From Entamoeba invadens IP1 (lineage: Eukaryota; Evosea; Mastigamoebida; Endamoebidae): a stretch of DNA of 64,000 nt. Both the position numbers and the translations under genes were made by a program. The DNA is taken from NCBI RefSeq assembly GCF_000330505.1, contig NW_004191902.1, positions 179,236-243,235 on the forward strand, written 5' to 3'. Positions 48,973 through 60,124 of the stretch are shown here, in pieces. The number at the start of each line of letters is the position of its first letter. Within the stretch, counting starts at the first letter, position 1. The notes beneath the pieces were generated by a model. The model had not been told where the DNA came from and made no database searches. It was given only the letters and a program-made list of their open reading frames with translations.

Positions 48973-49626
48973 TTAATTAATATCATATTTAAGCCATATT
49001 GATAACACAGAACCAACAGCACTACCTATAGATATTAAAAGAGAACCTAATACACCACATATAGTCATAGCACCAACTGTTTTAACATGCGAGTGTATTT
49101 TTTTAAGAGACTTATCACATGATTCTGGATATAAATAAGGGTCTACACTACACACTCTAGACAATGTTCTATCTTCATCAAAACAACAAATTTCATTAAT
49201 TTCATATTGAGCCAACTCTTCTTCATAAAATGTATAATTAGAATTGGACTCTTTATACACTCCAATACTCTTATCTTTGTGAATGACCATACTCCCAATT
49301 ACACAGAAGACTACAGCACCTATAAGAGGTACTACACAATACCAAATGACAAACACGCCACCTCCTGGATATAATGTAAACATCCAAAACACGATATACA
49401 ACACACACATAATAATTGCAATATACCCAAATGATGACCCAACTCGATAAACAAAATTAAGTTCATTAAATGTATTTGGATAGTCATTATATGTATCTTT
49501 AAGTATATACGTAGACGGCAGTGTTACTATACCTACTGACAATAACAACACCCCAAGAAAAATCAGAGGTGCTATAAAGACTATTGTACACACCATCCGA
49601 GCAAAACTTTCAGCTCCACACACCAT
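48973..49626 (-). CDS. Tetraspanin-like four-TM protein
   Basis: Intronless, 217 aa. Transmembrane helices at about 12-34, 66-85, 91-113 and 183-213. The loop between helices 3 and 4 (about 114-182) is the long extracellular loop of tetraspanins, with NxS/T sites, a CC pair (ICCFDED, C147-C148), C159 and C170 that would form the two conserved disulfides. Tetraspanins organise membrane microdomains with adhesion receptors and signalling enzymes. The CCG of animal tetraspanins is CCF here, as in many protist members. Confidence 0.78.
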   Translation of the reverse strand: MVCGAESFARMVCTIVFIAPLIFLGVLLLSVGIVTLPSTYILKDTYNDYPNTFNELNFVYRVGSSFGYIAIIMCVLYIVFWMFTLYPGGGVFVIWYCVVPLIGAVVFCVIGSMVIHKDKSIGVYKESNSNYTFYEEELAQYEINEICCFDEDRTLSRVCSVDPYLYPESCDKSLKKIHSHVKTVGAMTICGVLGSLLISIGSAVGSVLSIWLKYDIN

Positions 49627-50115
49627 AGTCTATTATTTTCGTTCACTCATGAATTTCGAACTATTAAGCACATCAGTATATTAACTATTAATTATAATTA
49701 ATATTATTATAATTATTGTTCAAAGACTATAGAATTGAATTCTATTTTTATTTTAATTGATATTAGTATATTTATAATTCTATTTTACTATGAATTATAA
49801 TAATATTTCAGCTTCTTTACTCATCAAAAAATAGTACAAAACTATTGATAACAAATGCTATTCTTTAATTGTTTTTTATTATTAAAATAACTATTCAGAC
49901 ACATAAATCACTTTTCAGTACAAATGCCATGATAAGATACCTTACATTTAATGAGGAATTCAGTTTGAATCTATTTTTAAATACTATTTAATGTAATTCA
50001 TTTAACAATACCTTAGAATAGTTTATATCTAGTACTAGTAAATTAGATAAATAGAATTTGTTATTAACTATAAATTGATAATAAAATAACTATATCACTA
50101 TAGTTCCTAGTCAAT
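49627..50115. other. AT-rich intergenic region
   Basis: About 490 bp upstream of the tetraspanin-like gene. No ORF, no repeat of note. Confidence 0.5.
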
Positions 50116-50762
50116 TCACTCCTCGTAGTGTTCGATGCAGTCCATCCACATTCCATCGCCTGCAAATTGGTACATTGCAATGGCAACGCCTGTTTTGACC
50201 TTTTTGATATCATCTGAGGACAGTTTCATCTGTCCAATTGCTATTGGGTTCTGTTTCCCTTCGGCCATGATCAACACAAACTCCCCTTCTTTAATGCCAT
50301 CATCGAGTTTCGCGCCTTTGGAAAGAAGCCCCGGAGCCATCACATCACTCCCAGCAAGAAGGTGTTTGATTGCTCCAGTATCTACCTGGACTTTTGTCAT
50401 CATCTCGGGGTCTTGGGGTCAAATAACATTTTTGGTGCTGTTAAAATGTTATATATAACATTTGAATAACAAAATAATGTGGTGGAACAAAAAAGTGAGA
50501 ACAAACATGACATGGCGAGATATAATGTCGGAACGAACACGTCTGATTTGTGTTGGAAAAAGTAGACTTTGTCATTAACTAACATAGCCGTTGAGTGGTC
50601 CAATTTTGAGTTCGCGCAATTAATGGGAACGTCTTTTGGAAATATAGTGTCAATAGGAAGGCCCGGATAAAGTTCTTTGATTTTAGCCTTGGCGTGTTTT
50701 GCGAGCGTAGCTTTCATTTGCTTCAACGGTCCAAAATCGTTTCGCTTGAATTTAGCAAACAT
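50116..50762 (-). CDS. MCTS1: MCTS1 (MCT-1) translation factor, two exons
   Basis: Proposed exons 50762-50507 and 50411-50116 give 183 aa, the family length. The 95-nt intron starts GTTTGTTC and ends AAG; joining in phase 1 creates TLYLAMSYPEMMTKVQVDTG, which matches the linker and start of the PUA domain of MCTS1 (LLHKYP, then QVDKGAIK). Exon 1 has MFAKFKRND and DVPINCANSK; exon 2 has HLLAGSDVMAPGL, IMAEGKQNPIAIGQ and DGMWMDCIEHY. MCTS1 pairs with DENR to reload or recycle 40S subunits and allow re-initiation after short upstream ORFs. The N-terminal domain and PUA domain are both complete. Confidence 0.9.
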
Positions 50763-50979
50763 TTGAATTACTTCTTAGTTTTTTTTTTATTTTTATAGGT
50801 CTTTGTTGAAACTATAATTTTATGGTATTTATACTATTAATTTATCCATTTTTTTGATTGTGTTATTCAAAATGTATTTTTTTCTTTTTAATTATTTCTT
50901 TGTAATTGTTCCATTATAAAATCTGATTAAAATGAAAGATTATGTAATAAAAGTCATTTGAACTACAAAATGAATTACA

Positions 50980-53241
50980 TTAAAACAATTCTTCAAAATT
51001 TACACCTTTCATTGCTGAAGAAAAATAACGAGTTGATAGCATCTCTTTCCACACATTTTCGTCATTGATGTACTTCTCGTCTGATCTGAACTTGTGGACA
51101 ATCTGGATAATCAATTGTTTGAGATCGCTTTTCGTTTTGATGGGCGGTAAACTATAATTAATAGGAAGTAAACCATCCAAATAGTTTTTCTCGAGAATTT
51201 CCTTTGCGTTTTTGTACTTGTCAAAAATGACGGAGGTGAACGACAATTTGATGAGTGGCAAGATCGCTTCCGCAAAATAATCTCGAAAGATTTTTGAGAA
51301 CTTTGCCGGAACGAAAATACGTTTAAGGCGCGCAGAAATACGGGAACCATACACGTCTTCAATGTTGAGACTCTCAAAACTCCGCACCTCCTCGTTGGAG
51401 ACAAAACTCATCCGATCTAAAGTGGTGTACTCAACCATTTGGAACGCATGGACGTTCAACAAACTGACGACATTTGCCCAACATATGTTGTTCATTGAGG
51501 CATCAACATTGAAGCATTCTCGCCACTCAAACGTCTCTGTGTTCTCGTCCAACACAAACCGGGTCTTGTCAAAATTGCCAAGCGCCGAGGGTACAAGCGC
51601 AAGTTGTGCTTTCGGCGTTTGGTTGAAAAATGGCGAGATGCCACGAACAAAGAGGAGGATGTGTGGGATAAATCCAAAGAAGTCATACGATATCGTCACT
51701 TCGTCGAGACTTGTAAGAAGTTCTTGAGCTTCATTATCACACCCGCTATAGAGTCGAAGATACACACCACACGCTTGGGCCTCGGAGACTTCCTGTGGTG
51801 TTAAACTCCGCTGCTCCAAAATTGACCGAATAGTACTTTTGATGTATAAAATTTGTTCCTTCTCGCAAGTGTACGAAACAAGTTCGAACTTGTCGTTGAG
51901 GTCTTTCACTTTTTTTAATTCCGTCATCTCAATCACTTCATCTTTGTTTTCGATGTCCAGCGCCTTTGAAAAGACGTTAGTCAGCTGTCCATCGTCGTTC
52001 TTGAACTTTTCAGTGAAGGGAAGTAAATCCTTAACGATGGTTTTGAGCGATATTGCCAGTGTGATATTCGCAAGCCGAAGTTGCGCAGAGTTGTTCTTGT
52101 CACTCGCAATACGAGCAAACATGTTTGCAGTGACAGCAGTTATTATACATATGAGGCAGTTGTTCAATTCCACAAGTTCCTTCAAAAAATAGGGCATTCT
52201 CTTGAATGTGTTTTTCCCAAAGATTGAGATGATCATTTCAACAAAGCTGCAAACGCCTTCCATTGCGTCCAAAAAATTGGCGATCTTCTGCAGCGCGTCT
52301 GTTTGCGTCAATGAGAGAAACAAATCGCAGTCATTTGCCTCCAAAACGTCATAAAATGAGATCGTAGCACGGACGTCCGTGTAAAAAAAGTCGTACATGT
52401 TTTTGATGATGCTCTCCATCCATTCGAAGTTCTCTTTCTTCTGCATTTCGGAAAAGGTTGAAAAGAGTTCCAACGACTTCAGTCGAGGCGTGTTACGAAC
52501 ACCCAAATCAATATTCAAGTAATTTACCATTCCCTGCAGACCGACAAGGAGTGATTTTTCAAATTGAGTCCCACTCACAGAACTTGACATTATTCGACTC
52601 GCACAATCACAAAACGTCAGTAACGAGTTATCCACATAATTTTTATTTAGTCCCAATTGGGTTTTTAACTGCGCGAAGATCAGTTGAAGTGTTGGAAAAG
52701 GTCGGACGAAATACTGTGTTGCAAGGGAGAGCAAATACGTGATTTTCGGGGTGTTAAATTCGATGATTTCTCCTTCAAACTTGTTCACTTGTTTCCCGAC
52801 GTTCTCCGAATTTTGTCTCCCAAAATTCTTGAGCGTCTCTTTCAAATTTTCCGTCTTCGCTTTTTTGAGTTCGAAGGGACGTGTTTTCTCGTCTTCTTTG
52901 TTTTTGCAATTGTCGATGATATCCAAAATGTCGCAGAAGATGCCCATCAGTGTTCGGACGCGTCGTTGTTCGTCTAAAGTGTATCGAATTGTGTTCATTG
53001 AGTTATTCACCATTTCAAACGTTTCTTTCATCTCAGAAACTTCTTTATTTTCCTTATCAAAACTGGAAGAGATTATAAAGCCAATCCGGCACACCTCTGC
53101 AGCTACTGAACATGGAATCAGCATTTCTCCACATCCACTGTACTTCTCTGTTATTAATTGATACTTACTGAGAACTGGAGAGTACTCGTTCTCGTCTCTC
53201 TCGGGTTTTTTGTCACCAAATAAGGATGTCCGCCTCATCAA
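50980..53241 (-). CDS. Large uncharacterised helical protein (753 aa)
   Basis: Intronless. Almost wholly alpha-helical in appearance with scattered basic residues near the N-terminus (MMRRTSLFGDKKPERDENEY), a Lys/Glu-rich segment (~125-155) and a long helical body. There is no signal peptide or transmembrane segment, no recognisable catalytic motif and no repeats long enough to see by eye. I do not recognise a family. A scaffold, exocyst/tether or ARM-like role is possible but unsupported. Confidence 0.68.
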   Translation of the reverse strand: MMRRTSLFGDKKPERDENEYSPVLSKYQLITEKYSGCGEMLIPCSVAAEVCRIGFIISSSFDKENKEVSEMKETFEMVNNSMNTIRYTLDEQRRVRTLMGIFCDILDIIDNCKNKEDEKTRPFELKKAKTENLKETLKNFGRQNSENVGKQVNKFEGEIIEFNTPKITYLLSLATQYFVRPFPTLQLIFAQLKTQLGLNKNYVDNSLLTFCDCASRIMSSSVSGTQFEKSLLVGLQGMVNYLNIDLGVRNTPRLKSLELFSTFSEMQKKENFEWMESIIKNMYDFFYTDVRATISFYDVLEANDCDLFLSLTQTDALQKIANFLDAMEGVCSFVEMIISIFGKNTFKRMPYFLKELVELNNCLICIITAVTANMFARIASDKNNSAQLRLANITLAISLKTIVKDLLPFTEKFKNDDGQLTNVFSKALDIENKDEVIEMTELKKVKDLNDKFELVSYTCEKEQILYIKSTIRSILEQRSLTPQEVSEAQACGVYLRLYSGCDNEAQELLTSLDEVTISYDFFGFIPHILLFVRGISPFFNQTPKAQLALVPSALGNFDKTRFVLDENTETFEWRECFNVDASMNNICWANVVSLLNVHAFQMVEYTTLDRMSFVSNEEVRSFESLNIEDVYGSRISARLKRIFVPAKFSKIFRDYFAEAILPLIKLSFTSVIFDKYKNAKEILEKNYLDGLLPINYSLPPIKTKSDLKQLIIQIVHKFRSDEKYINDENVWKEMLSTRYFSSAMKGVNFEELF

Positions 53242-53733
53242 TTATTCAGATGATATTTTCTTTCTATTTTCTTTGAATTTTTTCTAGTTGTTTTTCTCAG
53301 TCAACGATCTTAACCAAACTGTTAATAATGTTTATTTTATTATTGATAATAATAAAATTATTATATCATAATATATAATATATAATATTATTTATTGTAA
53401 TTTAGTTTATTATATTATTATTTTATTACTAATATATTAAATATTTTATTATTATAATAATTATATTTTTAATAATTTTATTATTATTTTATTACTAATA
53501 TATTAAATATTAATAATATTTAATATATTAATTATTTTATTATGATAATAAATATATTAGTATTCGGTTAATAATATATTAATAATATTAATAATCTAAT
53601 TTATCTCTAATTCGAAGATAATTCATAAAACGACAATTATCATTATATAGTAAAAATGTAATATAAAATAATACTATTTATAGTATTACCACAAAAAGTA
53701 TTGTTTTAACTGAACATACGAAATTGCATCCCA
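53242..53733. other. AT-only intergenic region with 25-bp direct repeats
   Basis: Extremely AT-rich. A 25-bp sequence with the core TTTTATTACTAATATATTAA occurs at 53421-53445 and again at 53487-53511. It is the presumed promoter region of the 753-aa gene, with no ORF. Confidence 0.6.
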
Positions 53734-54213
53734 TTATTTTCCGTCGCTTGAGCTTGTGTCCTCCCTGAAGACGATAGAAGCAGAGAAGAAGAAAGAAACG
53801 ATAATGACGAGAGTTGAGAGCCAGAAGAGGATAGCCACAAGGAATCCCATAATACCGCACATAGGGAATATAATAAGACCTCCGACCAAGTAGAAAACGA
53901 TGAGTGTAGCTCTGTTGTAAGCGACTTTAATAGTCACAATGAACTTGAACTTTCCGAAGAAAGAGAAGAAAGGGAGAGCAACAAAGATGATACCAAAGAC
54001 TATAAGAACTAAAGCCTCGAAGACTAATGAGAGCCCACCTTGACTTTTTATCAAGTTGTTGTGTTTCTTTGTCGGGAACCGATATTTTGTGAAGTCGTTG
54101 GTACAAAAGTGAGTAATACCAGTCGCTACCATTAAAAGACCGGAAAGGACTACCCAGACTAAAACAAAGATTTTCATCGCAGTGGAGCATTGAGCGTTGT
54201 TGACAACTACCAT
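53734..54213 (-). CDS. Four-TM membrane protein
   Basis: Intronless, 159 aa. Four hydrophobic helices at about 14-34 (FVLVWVVLSGLLMVATGI), 62-86, 100-121 and 123-148 with short loops; the C-terminus ends in Ser/Asp-rich polar residues. There is no CC pair or large loop, so it is not a tetraspanin. It resembles MARVEL/claudin-like or small Entamoeba-specific four-TM proteins in layout only. A distinct family could not be named. Confidence 0.7.
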   Translation of the reverse strand: MVVVNNAQCSTAMKIFVLVWVVLSGLLMVATGITHFCTNDFTKYRFPTKKHNNLIKSQGGLSLVFEALVLIVFGIIFVALPFFSFFGKFKFIVTIKVAYNRATLIVFYLVGGLIIFPMCGIMGFLVAILFWLSTLVIIVSFFFSASIVFREDTSSSDGK

Positions 54214-55484
54214 TCCTTAACTATTTAATACAGTTCTTGAAAAATCGTCACCTTCAAAGGCGTTTTCTGAGTCAAGGAATAAATTCTAATTGAACGAATT
54301 TTCGGATTTCACGTGGAAAGTATCCTATCAAACGGGGTTTGGGCTTGTCTGTTGAGTCTGAAAAAGACTAAAACACTCCGCTTTTTTTACTTCCTTTAAT
54401 TAGGCGTTTATTGCTATTTGTATAGCTTTTTTTAATACTTTTTATTATTACTTTTGTTAAAAATAATATAATTTGATGTTAAATAGTATTACTTTAAAAT
54501 GTTGCAATCAAATGTGTTTTTTGAATTAAAAACATTTTTGGGAATATTCATAATTTATTATTATTTAATAATTAAAAATATTATATTTTGCTAATTTTAT
54601 GTTATTTTTTTATTAGTTTTTGTTTTTTTTATTCCCAAAAATACTTTAAAAAGGAAATAAATCACAATTTGTCATTTTTTTTATCATGAAAAAAGAGCTA
54701 TTTGTAGACTAACATGAATTTATTATTTATAGTTTTTTTATTATTGATATAATAATGTCTCTGGAGAAGATTTAGTCATAAAAAAACTTTTAAAATAGTC
54801 TTTTTTTTACAATTTATTCACATTTTATTTTTTGAAATTAAAAAAGTGTCTCTTTGAAGTTTTATTTTAAGTTCTAATTGTAATGATTCAAAATACAATA
54901 TAAATGTTATAAAAATGTTATTTTTTGATAAATGAATTGTTATTCTAAACTATAAGTTAAATTTGTTAAATAATATTAATAATTTGTTAATTAAATAATA
55001 ATAAAAATTGTTAGTATAAGTTATTATATATTATAATTAATTATTATATCAAATAAAAGATTTTGATAAAAATGTCAGATAATTTACAATAAATGTGGCA
55101 ATGTATTAATTTTGGTAAAAAATTATTATACAAACACGAACATTTAGTAACAAACTGATTAAAATGCCGAATTACAATTGTTTTTTCACTTTACAAATTA
55201 CAAAAAATAGATAACTAAACTATTTCAAACCTAAAAAATATCGTTTATTTTTGGAAGTATTTTCTTGAACGAAATTGTTGAAGAAAACGTTTGAATTAAA
55301 AAATAAGAAACAATTTTTTACTTTTATTATAAAAAATCTTTCTCAAATCCCGTTTTTCTAGTAAAAAAAGTCATTATTATACTTTTCAAAATAGTAATTA
55401 AATTACCAAACGAAGACACCCACGACTTAACTGAGAGAAGTTACAAATACAAACAAATCGCTTACTCAAGAAACTAAAAAAGAA
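54214..55484. other. 1.27 kb divergent AT-rich region
   Basis: Between the four-TM protein gene (minus) and the myotubularin gene (plus). It is A/T-rich with several AATGTTAT-like words and no ORF of note. It should contain the promoters of both genes. Confidence 0.5.
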
Positions 55485-58214
55485 ATGAGTTTAGAGGTGT
55501 TCCCCGACGAGGCGGAGAATTTCTATACTCTTCGGATTTTATCGACTGAAGTAGTTGATGGTATAGCTCTATTAAAAGTCTCTGTCTCGTCTATAGAATT
55601 AATGTGGACCATATACCGACGATGGGATGAGTATGTGAAGTACTTAATATCCCTTCAGCGGATCACACCTGTTCGTCTTATAGTATTTAAAGAGCAAAAC
55701 CAAAGTGTAGCTCTTTCTTCTAAGACTTCCTTAGAGAGTTCCATCAGTTTCTTACAGAATTCTACGCACCAGATTTTAGCCTTTGACCAAGTTCAAGCGG
55801 AAATCGAGAAGTCAAGTTATTTATTTGATTCCTTCGAACCGTCTTATATAACACTCAAAGTCATCCATCAAGGCTTCCTCGAAGTCAAAAGTAGTTTGTC
55901 GAGGTATGAAGACCCCTTCACAAAGGCCTTTGCAGTGCTTTCTGAGTCGAACATCTTTTATATGTATCACTCACCAAGTGAATATTCCCTTCCTCTTTTC
56001 CAAGCGACTCTTCCGTTTCTCTCGTGTGTGACTGTCCCGGAGAATTCAAATTACATTTTCGTCCAAATTTCACATAAAGAAATTTTGATGTTAAAAACGC
56101 CAAATTACATCGAGACGGAGTGGTGGAGCAAATTCTTCATGCGGAGTGTTTCTAAGAGTCATGTCCCTGGTATCATTAAAGACGCATTTAAAGCTATTTC
56201 CAATGAGAGTCAATCCACCTTTGAACATTGCTGTCATGAGTATAATCCACACAAGAAGAAAGTCTTGCGCAATGAAGTGAAGAAACAAATGCAGAGTCAA
56301 AACGTCTCCGAAGCTATCACTAAATTAAAGAAGAAAAACATCATTAAAAACGTCGGCGAATTCGTCGAGTTATCCGTCCAAGCCTTAACCGGCGCTACTC
56401 TCCCTAACATACAAAGCGCTTTAAACTCTTTCGTCTGTTTAACAGTCAACGACGTCGTCGTGACTAACTCCTCTAACATCAAAGACGTCGCCTTGACCAG
56501 TGCCGACGTCGTGAGGATCCAACCCATTAACAAGGAGATGCAAATGCTCTTCGACTCGACCGTTCAAAATGAAGCCAAATTTTTAACTCTTAAAAACGCT
56601 AATGAGACTCCCAAAACTCCTGGGAATCTCCCTTTGGTCTATTTCCCGAATGAACAGCTTGTAATGGTCTATTCTAATATCGTCCACATCCACACGAAAT
56701 ACGACTGCGGCCCCCCGACATGCTGTACCGGGTTGGACCCCATTCCCGGGACGATTCTTATAACGTCTGCGCGCCTCATCTTTCGTGTTCAAAGACAGTC
56801 TGGTACAAGTGAGTCTGATGGGTTGTTCAGTTCATTTCATGGGAAGTGTAAAGAAGAGGGCTTTGAGATCCCGATACCTCTCTTCTACCAAATTCGGAAG
56901 GAAAAGATAGCACTGCCGACTGTTGGGATCTTCTCGTGTGTGATTGTTAAGTGCAAGAACTTCCACAGCTTTGTGCTGGCGTTCTTTGATGGGGAGAAGG
57001 CGGACGAATTGGAGCAGATTGTCATTAAAGCGGTGAGTCGTCGGACGATGACGGAGGTCTTTTACTTTAAAGGAGTTTACGAAGGCCCAAATTACTTGAA
57101 AGACTTTGAACGAATGAATTATAGAAAAGCGGGTCTGTCGTTGTATGAAAGTGGTGTGAAAAGCTACCCTTCACGGATTGCTTTGCCATCACAGATGACG
57201 CCGGAAGACATCTTACAGATTGTGAACTTCAGAAGTAAAGGGAGGATCCCCGCTATGAGTTGGTGGAATTATGAGAAGAAAATGTACCTCTTACGAAGCG
57301 CTCAGCCCCTTGTTGGCTTGACGACGACGCGGAATTTTGCGGACGAGAAATTAGTTGAAATAGCACGGGGTATGTCGGAAAGCCAGAAGATGACGTTTGT
57401 CGACTGTCGGCCGAAGTTGAGTGCGTCGGCGAATATGATTAAAGGGATGGGGTATGAAGACTCACGGTATTATGAGGGAAGCGACGTCGTCTTTTTGGAC
57501 ATTGATAACATCCACAAGATGCGAGAGAGCTATAACCAACTGTTCTCTGCGATGCGGAGAATCTCTTATGCACATGTGAGTATGACGGAAGGGATGAAGA
57601 TCGTCGCGAATAGCAAGTGGTTGTATCACATCAGTAAAATACTGAAAGGAACCGTCATAGCTATCAATCGAATGATTCAAGGAAGTACTTTACTTGTCCA
57701 CTGTAGTGATGGATGGGACAGAACAAGTCAAATAGCGTCGTTAATTGAAATTGTAGTCGACCCCTTCTATAGAACAATTGAAGGGTTTCAGGTTTTGATT
57801 GATAAGGAGTGGATCGCATTCGGACATAAATTTAAAGACCGGTGCAGACATCTGGTGTCTACGCAAAGCATGAACGAGTACTCACCAGTCTTCTTACAAT
57901 TCATCGACTGCGTGTTCCAAATCATGAGAGTCGCTCCAAAGGAGTTCGAATATAACGAAAACTTCTTGATGGAAATAGCTCAACAAAGCTTCTCGTGTTA
58001 TTTCGCGAATTTCTTGTGTAATTCACAGGAAGAAATGAACTGTAAAGCAGAAAGCTTGTGGAACGTCATCAATAAGGAAAATATCCGATTCAGGTTTGTT
58101 AACCCAACGTATAAGAAATCGGAGAAAATGCTCAACGTGAATGATATCGAAAAAAGTGCTCCAGTGTTATGGAGGAAATTTTATCAGTCATATTTTCGAT
58201 TCCATTCAATGTAA
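55485..58214 (+). CDS. Myotubularin phosphoinositide 3-phosphatase
   Basis: Intronless, 909 aa. An N-terminal PX-like module (residues ~5-75: EDNF-type strands, then IYRRWDEYVKYLISLQRIT) is followed by a PH-like stretch (~125-220), a basic region, a GRAM/PH-G module (~375-500) and the catalytic domain (~540-860). The active-site loop is LLVHCSDGWDRTSQIASL with the CX5R signature intact (C about 740), so the enzyme should be active rather than a dead myotubularin. It removes the 3-phosphate from PI3P and PI(3,5)P2 on endosomes. Entamoeba has an expanded myotubularin set and PI3P is central to phagocytosis. The PX-like N-terminus is my reading and less certain than the rest. Confidence 0.92.
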   Translation: MSLEVFPDEAENFYTLRILSTEVVDGIALLKVSVSSIELMWTIYRRWDEYVKYLISLQRITPVRLIVFKEQNQSVALSSKTSLESSISFLQNSTHQILAFDQVQAEIEKSSYLFDSFEPSYITLKVIHQGFLEVKSSLSRYEDPFTKAFAVLSESNIFYMYHSPSEYSLPLFQATLPFLSCVTVPENSNYIFVQISHKEILMLKTPNYIETEWWSKFFMRSVSKSHVPGIIKDAFKAISNESQSTFEHCCHEYNPHKKKVLRNEVKKQMQSQNVSEAITKLKKKNIIKNVGEFVELSVQALTGATLPNIQSALNSFVCLTVNDVVVTNSSNIKDVALTSADVVRIQPINKEMQMLFDSTVQNEAKFLTLKNANETPKTPGNLPLVYFPNEQLVMVYSNIVHIHTKYDCGPPTCCTGLDPIPGTILITSARLIFRVQRQSGTSESDGLFSSFHGKCKEEGFEIPIPLFYQIRKEKIALPTVGIFSCVIVKCKNFHSFVLAFFDGEKADELEQIVIKAVSRRTMTEVFYFKGVYEGPNYLKDFERMNYRKAGLSLYESGVKSYPSRIALPSQMTPEDILQIVNFRSKGRIPAMSWWNYEKKMYLLRSAQPLVGLTTTRNFADEKLVEIARGMSESQKMTFVDCRPKLSASANMIKGMGYEDSRYYEGSDVVFLDIDNIHKMRESYNQLFSAMRRISYAHVSMTEGMKIVANSKWLYHISKILKGTVIAINRMIQGSTLLVHCSDGWDRTSQIASLIEIVVDPFYRTIEGFQVLIDKEWIAFGHKFKDRCRHLVSTQSMNEYSPVFLQFIDCVFQIMRVAPKEFEYNENFLMEIAQQSFSCYFANFLCNSQEEMNCKAESLWNVINKENIRFRFVNPTYKKSEKMLNVNDIEKSAPVLWRKFYQSYFRFHSM

Positions 58215-58806
58215 TCTATTTTTTATATTAATGTTGTTCATTTTTATAATTAATAATCATGTTATGTTGTTGTTAAAATACTCTAAAATAAACGTGTGTT
58301 CATTATTACATTATTTCGTTGTAAATTTTAAATTATACTGTTTTTCAAAAGTTTGTACTGAAATGTCCCAAATTTTTGCATTTATTTTGTTTATTATTTT
58401 TGGGAATCAGTTTTTGATTATAAATTTCAATAATTTTTTCCAAGTAAAAAAAAGAAAAACAATTTTCAAAAAATATTTTTTTACTTAAAGAATTTTTAAG
58501 CATTAAAAAATATCCTGTAAAAATTGAAATAACGGGATTTATGTTTCTGAAAAACACATGAATGTTCCCAAAAGTGCATTTTATTATTAAAAGCTGATAA
58601 AATAAATGCCAAAAAAAATTTTGAAGTCGAGTCTTCATTTAAAAAAAATAAATAACAGAGCGATAGTATTGCGTAATATTGACACATTGATGGTGTTGTC
58701 ACAACAATAACTAGGATATCAAAACCCAAAATTATTAAATGTTTGCTCATATTTATGAATTGTTTTAAACTCATTATTTCATTTTCTCTTATATGAAAAA
58801 AGAATA
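58215..58806. other. 3' flank of myotubularin gene
   Basis: About 590 bp of AT-rich sequence. The ORFs in it have non-coding composition. Nothing is called. Confidence 0.5.
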
Positions 58807-59033
58807 CAGGGGGGCTAAAAAACCGCTTCCGTCTTTTTAACCGCTTCCTATCGATTTAATAGTTATAAATAATAATAATATAATAAAATGTATAGTACTG
58901 TTTACCATGAATACTGAATATGCCTCGTGGAGACTTTTTTCTGTCCAAGGTGGTAATTTGTATCATAGTTTTTATTATAATGTTATTATTTATAACTATT
59001 AAATCGATAGGAAGCGGTTTTTTATCCTCCCTG
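58807..59033. mobile_element. MITE, 227 bp, TA-flanked
   Basis: Left end CAGGGGGGCTAAAAAACCGC then TTCC; right end inverted CAGGGAGGATAAAAAACCGC then TTCC. Both continue with CTATCGATTTAATAGTTATA after a 17-bp insertion in the left copy that repeats the AACCGCTTCC motif. The inverted arms together reach about 70-80 bp and both sides are flanked by TA (58805-58806 and 59034-59035). There is no ORF. Non-autonomous Tc1/mariner-type element. Confidence 0.9.
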
Positions 59034-59162
59034 TATGTTTGATTTAAATTTAATATAAAAAATAATGAAATTGATATTTAGTTACTAATTAACATAAACA
59101 ACAACATTTCAATTTACAAATGTGTATATACAGTTGACCAAATAATTATCAGAGACCAAATA

Positions 59163-60124
59163 CAGTCAATATTCGATATAAGGGAGAAAAATAAGAGGAA
59201 GCCCTTATATCAAATAATAGAAAAAAAAATAAAAAAAAAGAAATTTATGTGTTTGCTTTTTGTTGGTTATTTCAATTTAAAAACCCAAAAATGGTAATAA
59301 TTGGATTAATTTGTCACAAAGTTAAAAAGTCAATTAAAATAATATAAAAACTATGTTTTATTATATTTTAATTAAACATTTTTAATTAAAATAAACATAA
59401 TATTATAATTATAATAAAAATAAATAAACAAGTAATTTTTTTATTGAAATAATACAATGAATGTATTTGCATTCTTTCAAAAAGTATACTTACCTTGACA
59501 ACATATAATAATCAATTGGTATTCCCGCTTTACGAACTTCATGAAACCAATTGATCATTGCTTCCTCAAGTTCCAGCTTCTGTGGTTTTCTTATTCGTTA
59601 ATACGAGGATAAAAAATTATCAATGTTTCTTTAGAAATTGAAGGCAAATGATAAACTTGCTTTGGAGAAATTACTATTTTCAGTTGTTGTCCGACAACTT
59701 TGATTACTTTTTGTGAATTTTGATAAGGATCAATTAATTCAATAATTTTTATTTTGTCTCGTAACATCAATGATGTTCTTGTTTTAACACATTTGGATTG
59801 CATTAAAACTTAATGATTTAACAGATTTATTTGAAGTTTTTAAGTCGAAACAAAGTTAGATACAAAAGTTTTATTTATTATGTTAATATACTTGTCTTTG
59901 TTTTTTGATTTATTATGAAATTTATTATTTCTTTAAGATAAAAATAATTGCCAATTGTTTTCAAGATATAGGCAAAGTGTTTATTTTGGTTAGAAAAAAA
60001 ATTAATAATCAAAAAAATATTTTTGTGACAAAAAACAAACCAAGGTATTATTATAATTCCTCATTTTTTCCCTTATATCGAATAACATTGGTACCCTATA
60101 TTCCCTTATATCGAATAATGACTG
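59163..60124 (-). mobile_element. Inner decayed pogo-like element
   Basis: Left end CAGTCAATATTCGATATAAG (then GG) and right end inverted CAGTCATTATTCGATATAAG (then GG), flanked by TA at 59161-59162 and 60125-60126. The GATATAAGGG motif recurs in each subterminal region, twice at the right end. Length 962 bp. It contains the N-terminal part of a transposase on the minus strand (59480-59803) but no catalytic domain, so it is an internally deleted, non-autonomous copy. Confidence 0.8.
59480..59803 (-). pseudogene. pogo/jerky-type transposase N-terminus, remnant
   Basis: The open frame 59803-59591 reads CVKTRTSLMLRDKIKIIELI and continues into a psq-like HTH. After a frame change the other frame reads KLELEEAMINWFHEVRKAGI (about 59565-59506), matching the CENPB/Tc5-type second HTH (LE...L..W.......G.P). 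No DDE domain follows. Together these are the DNA-binding half of a pogo-superfamily transposase. It is broken by at least one frame shift. Confidence 0.7.
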
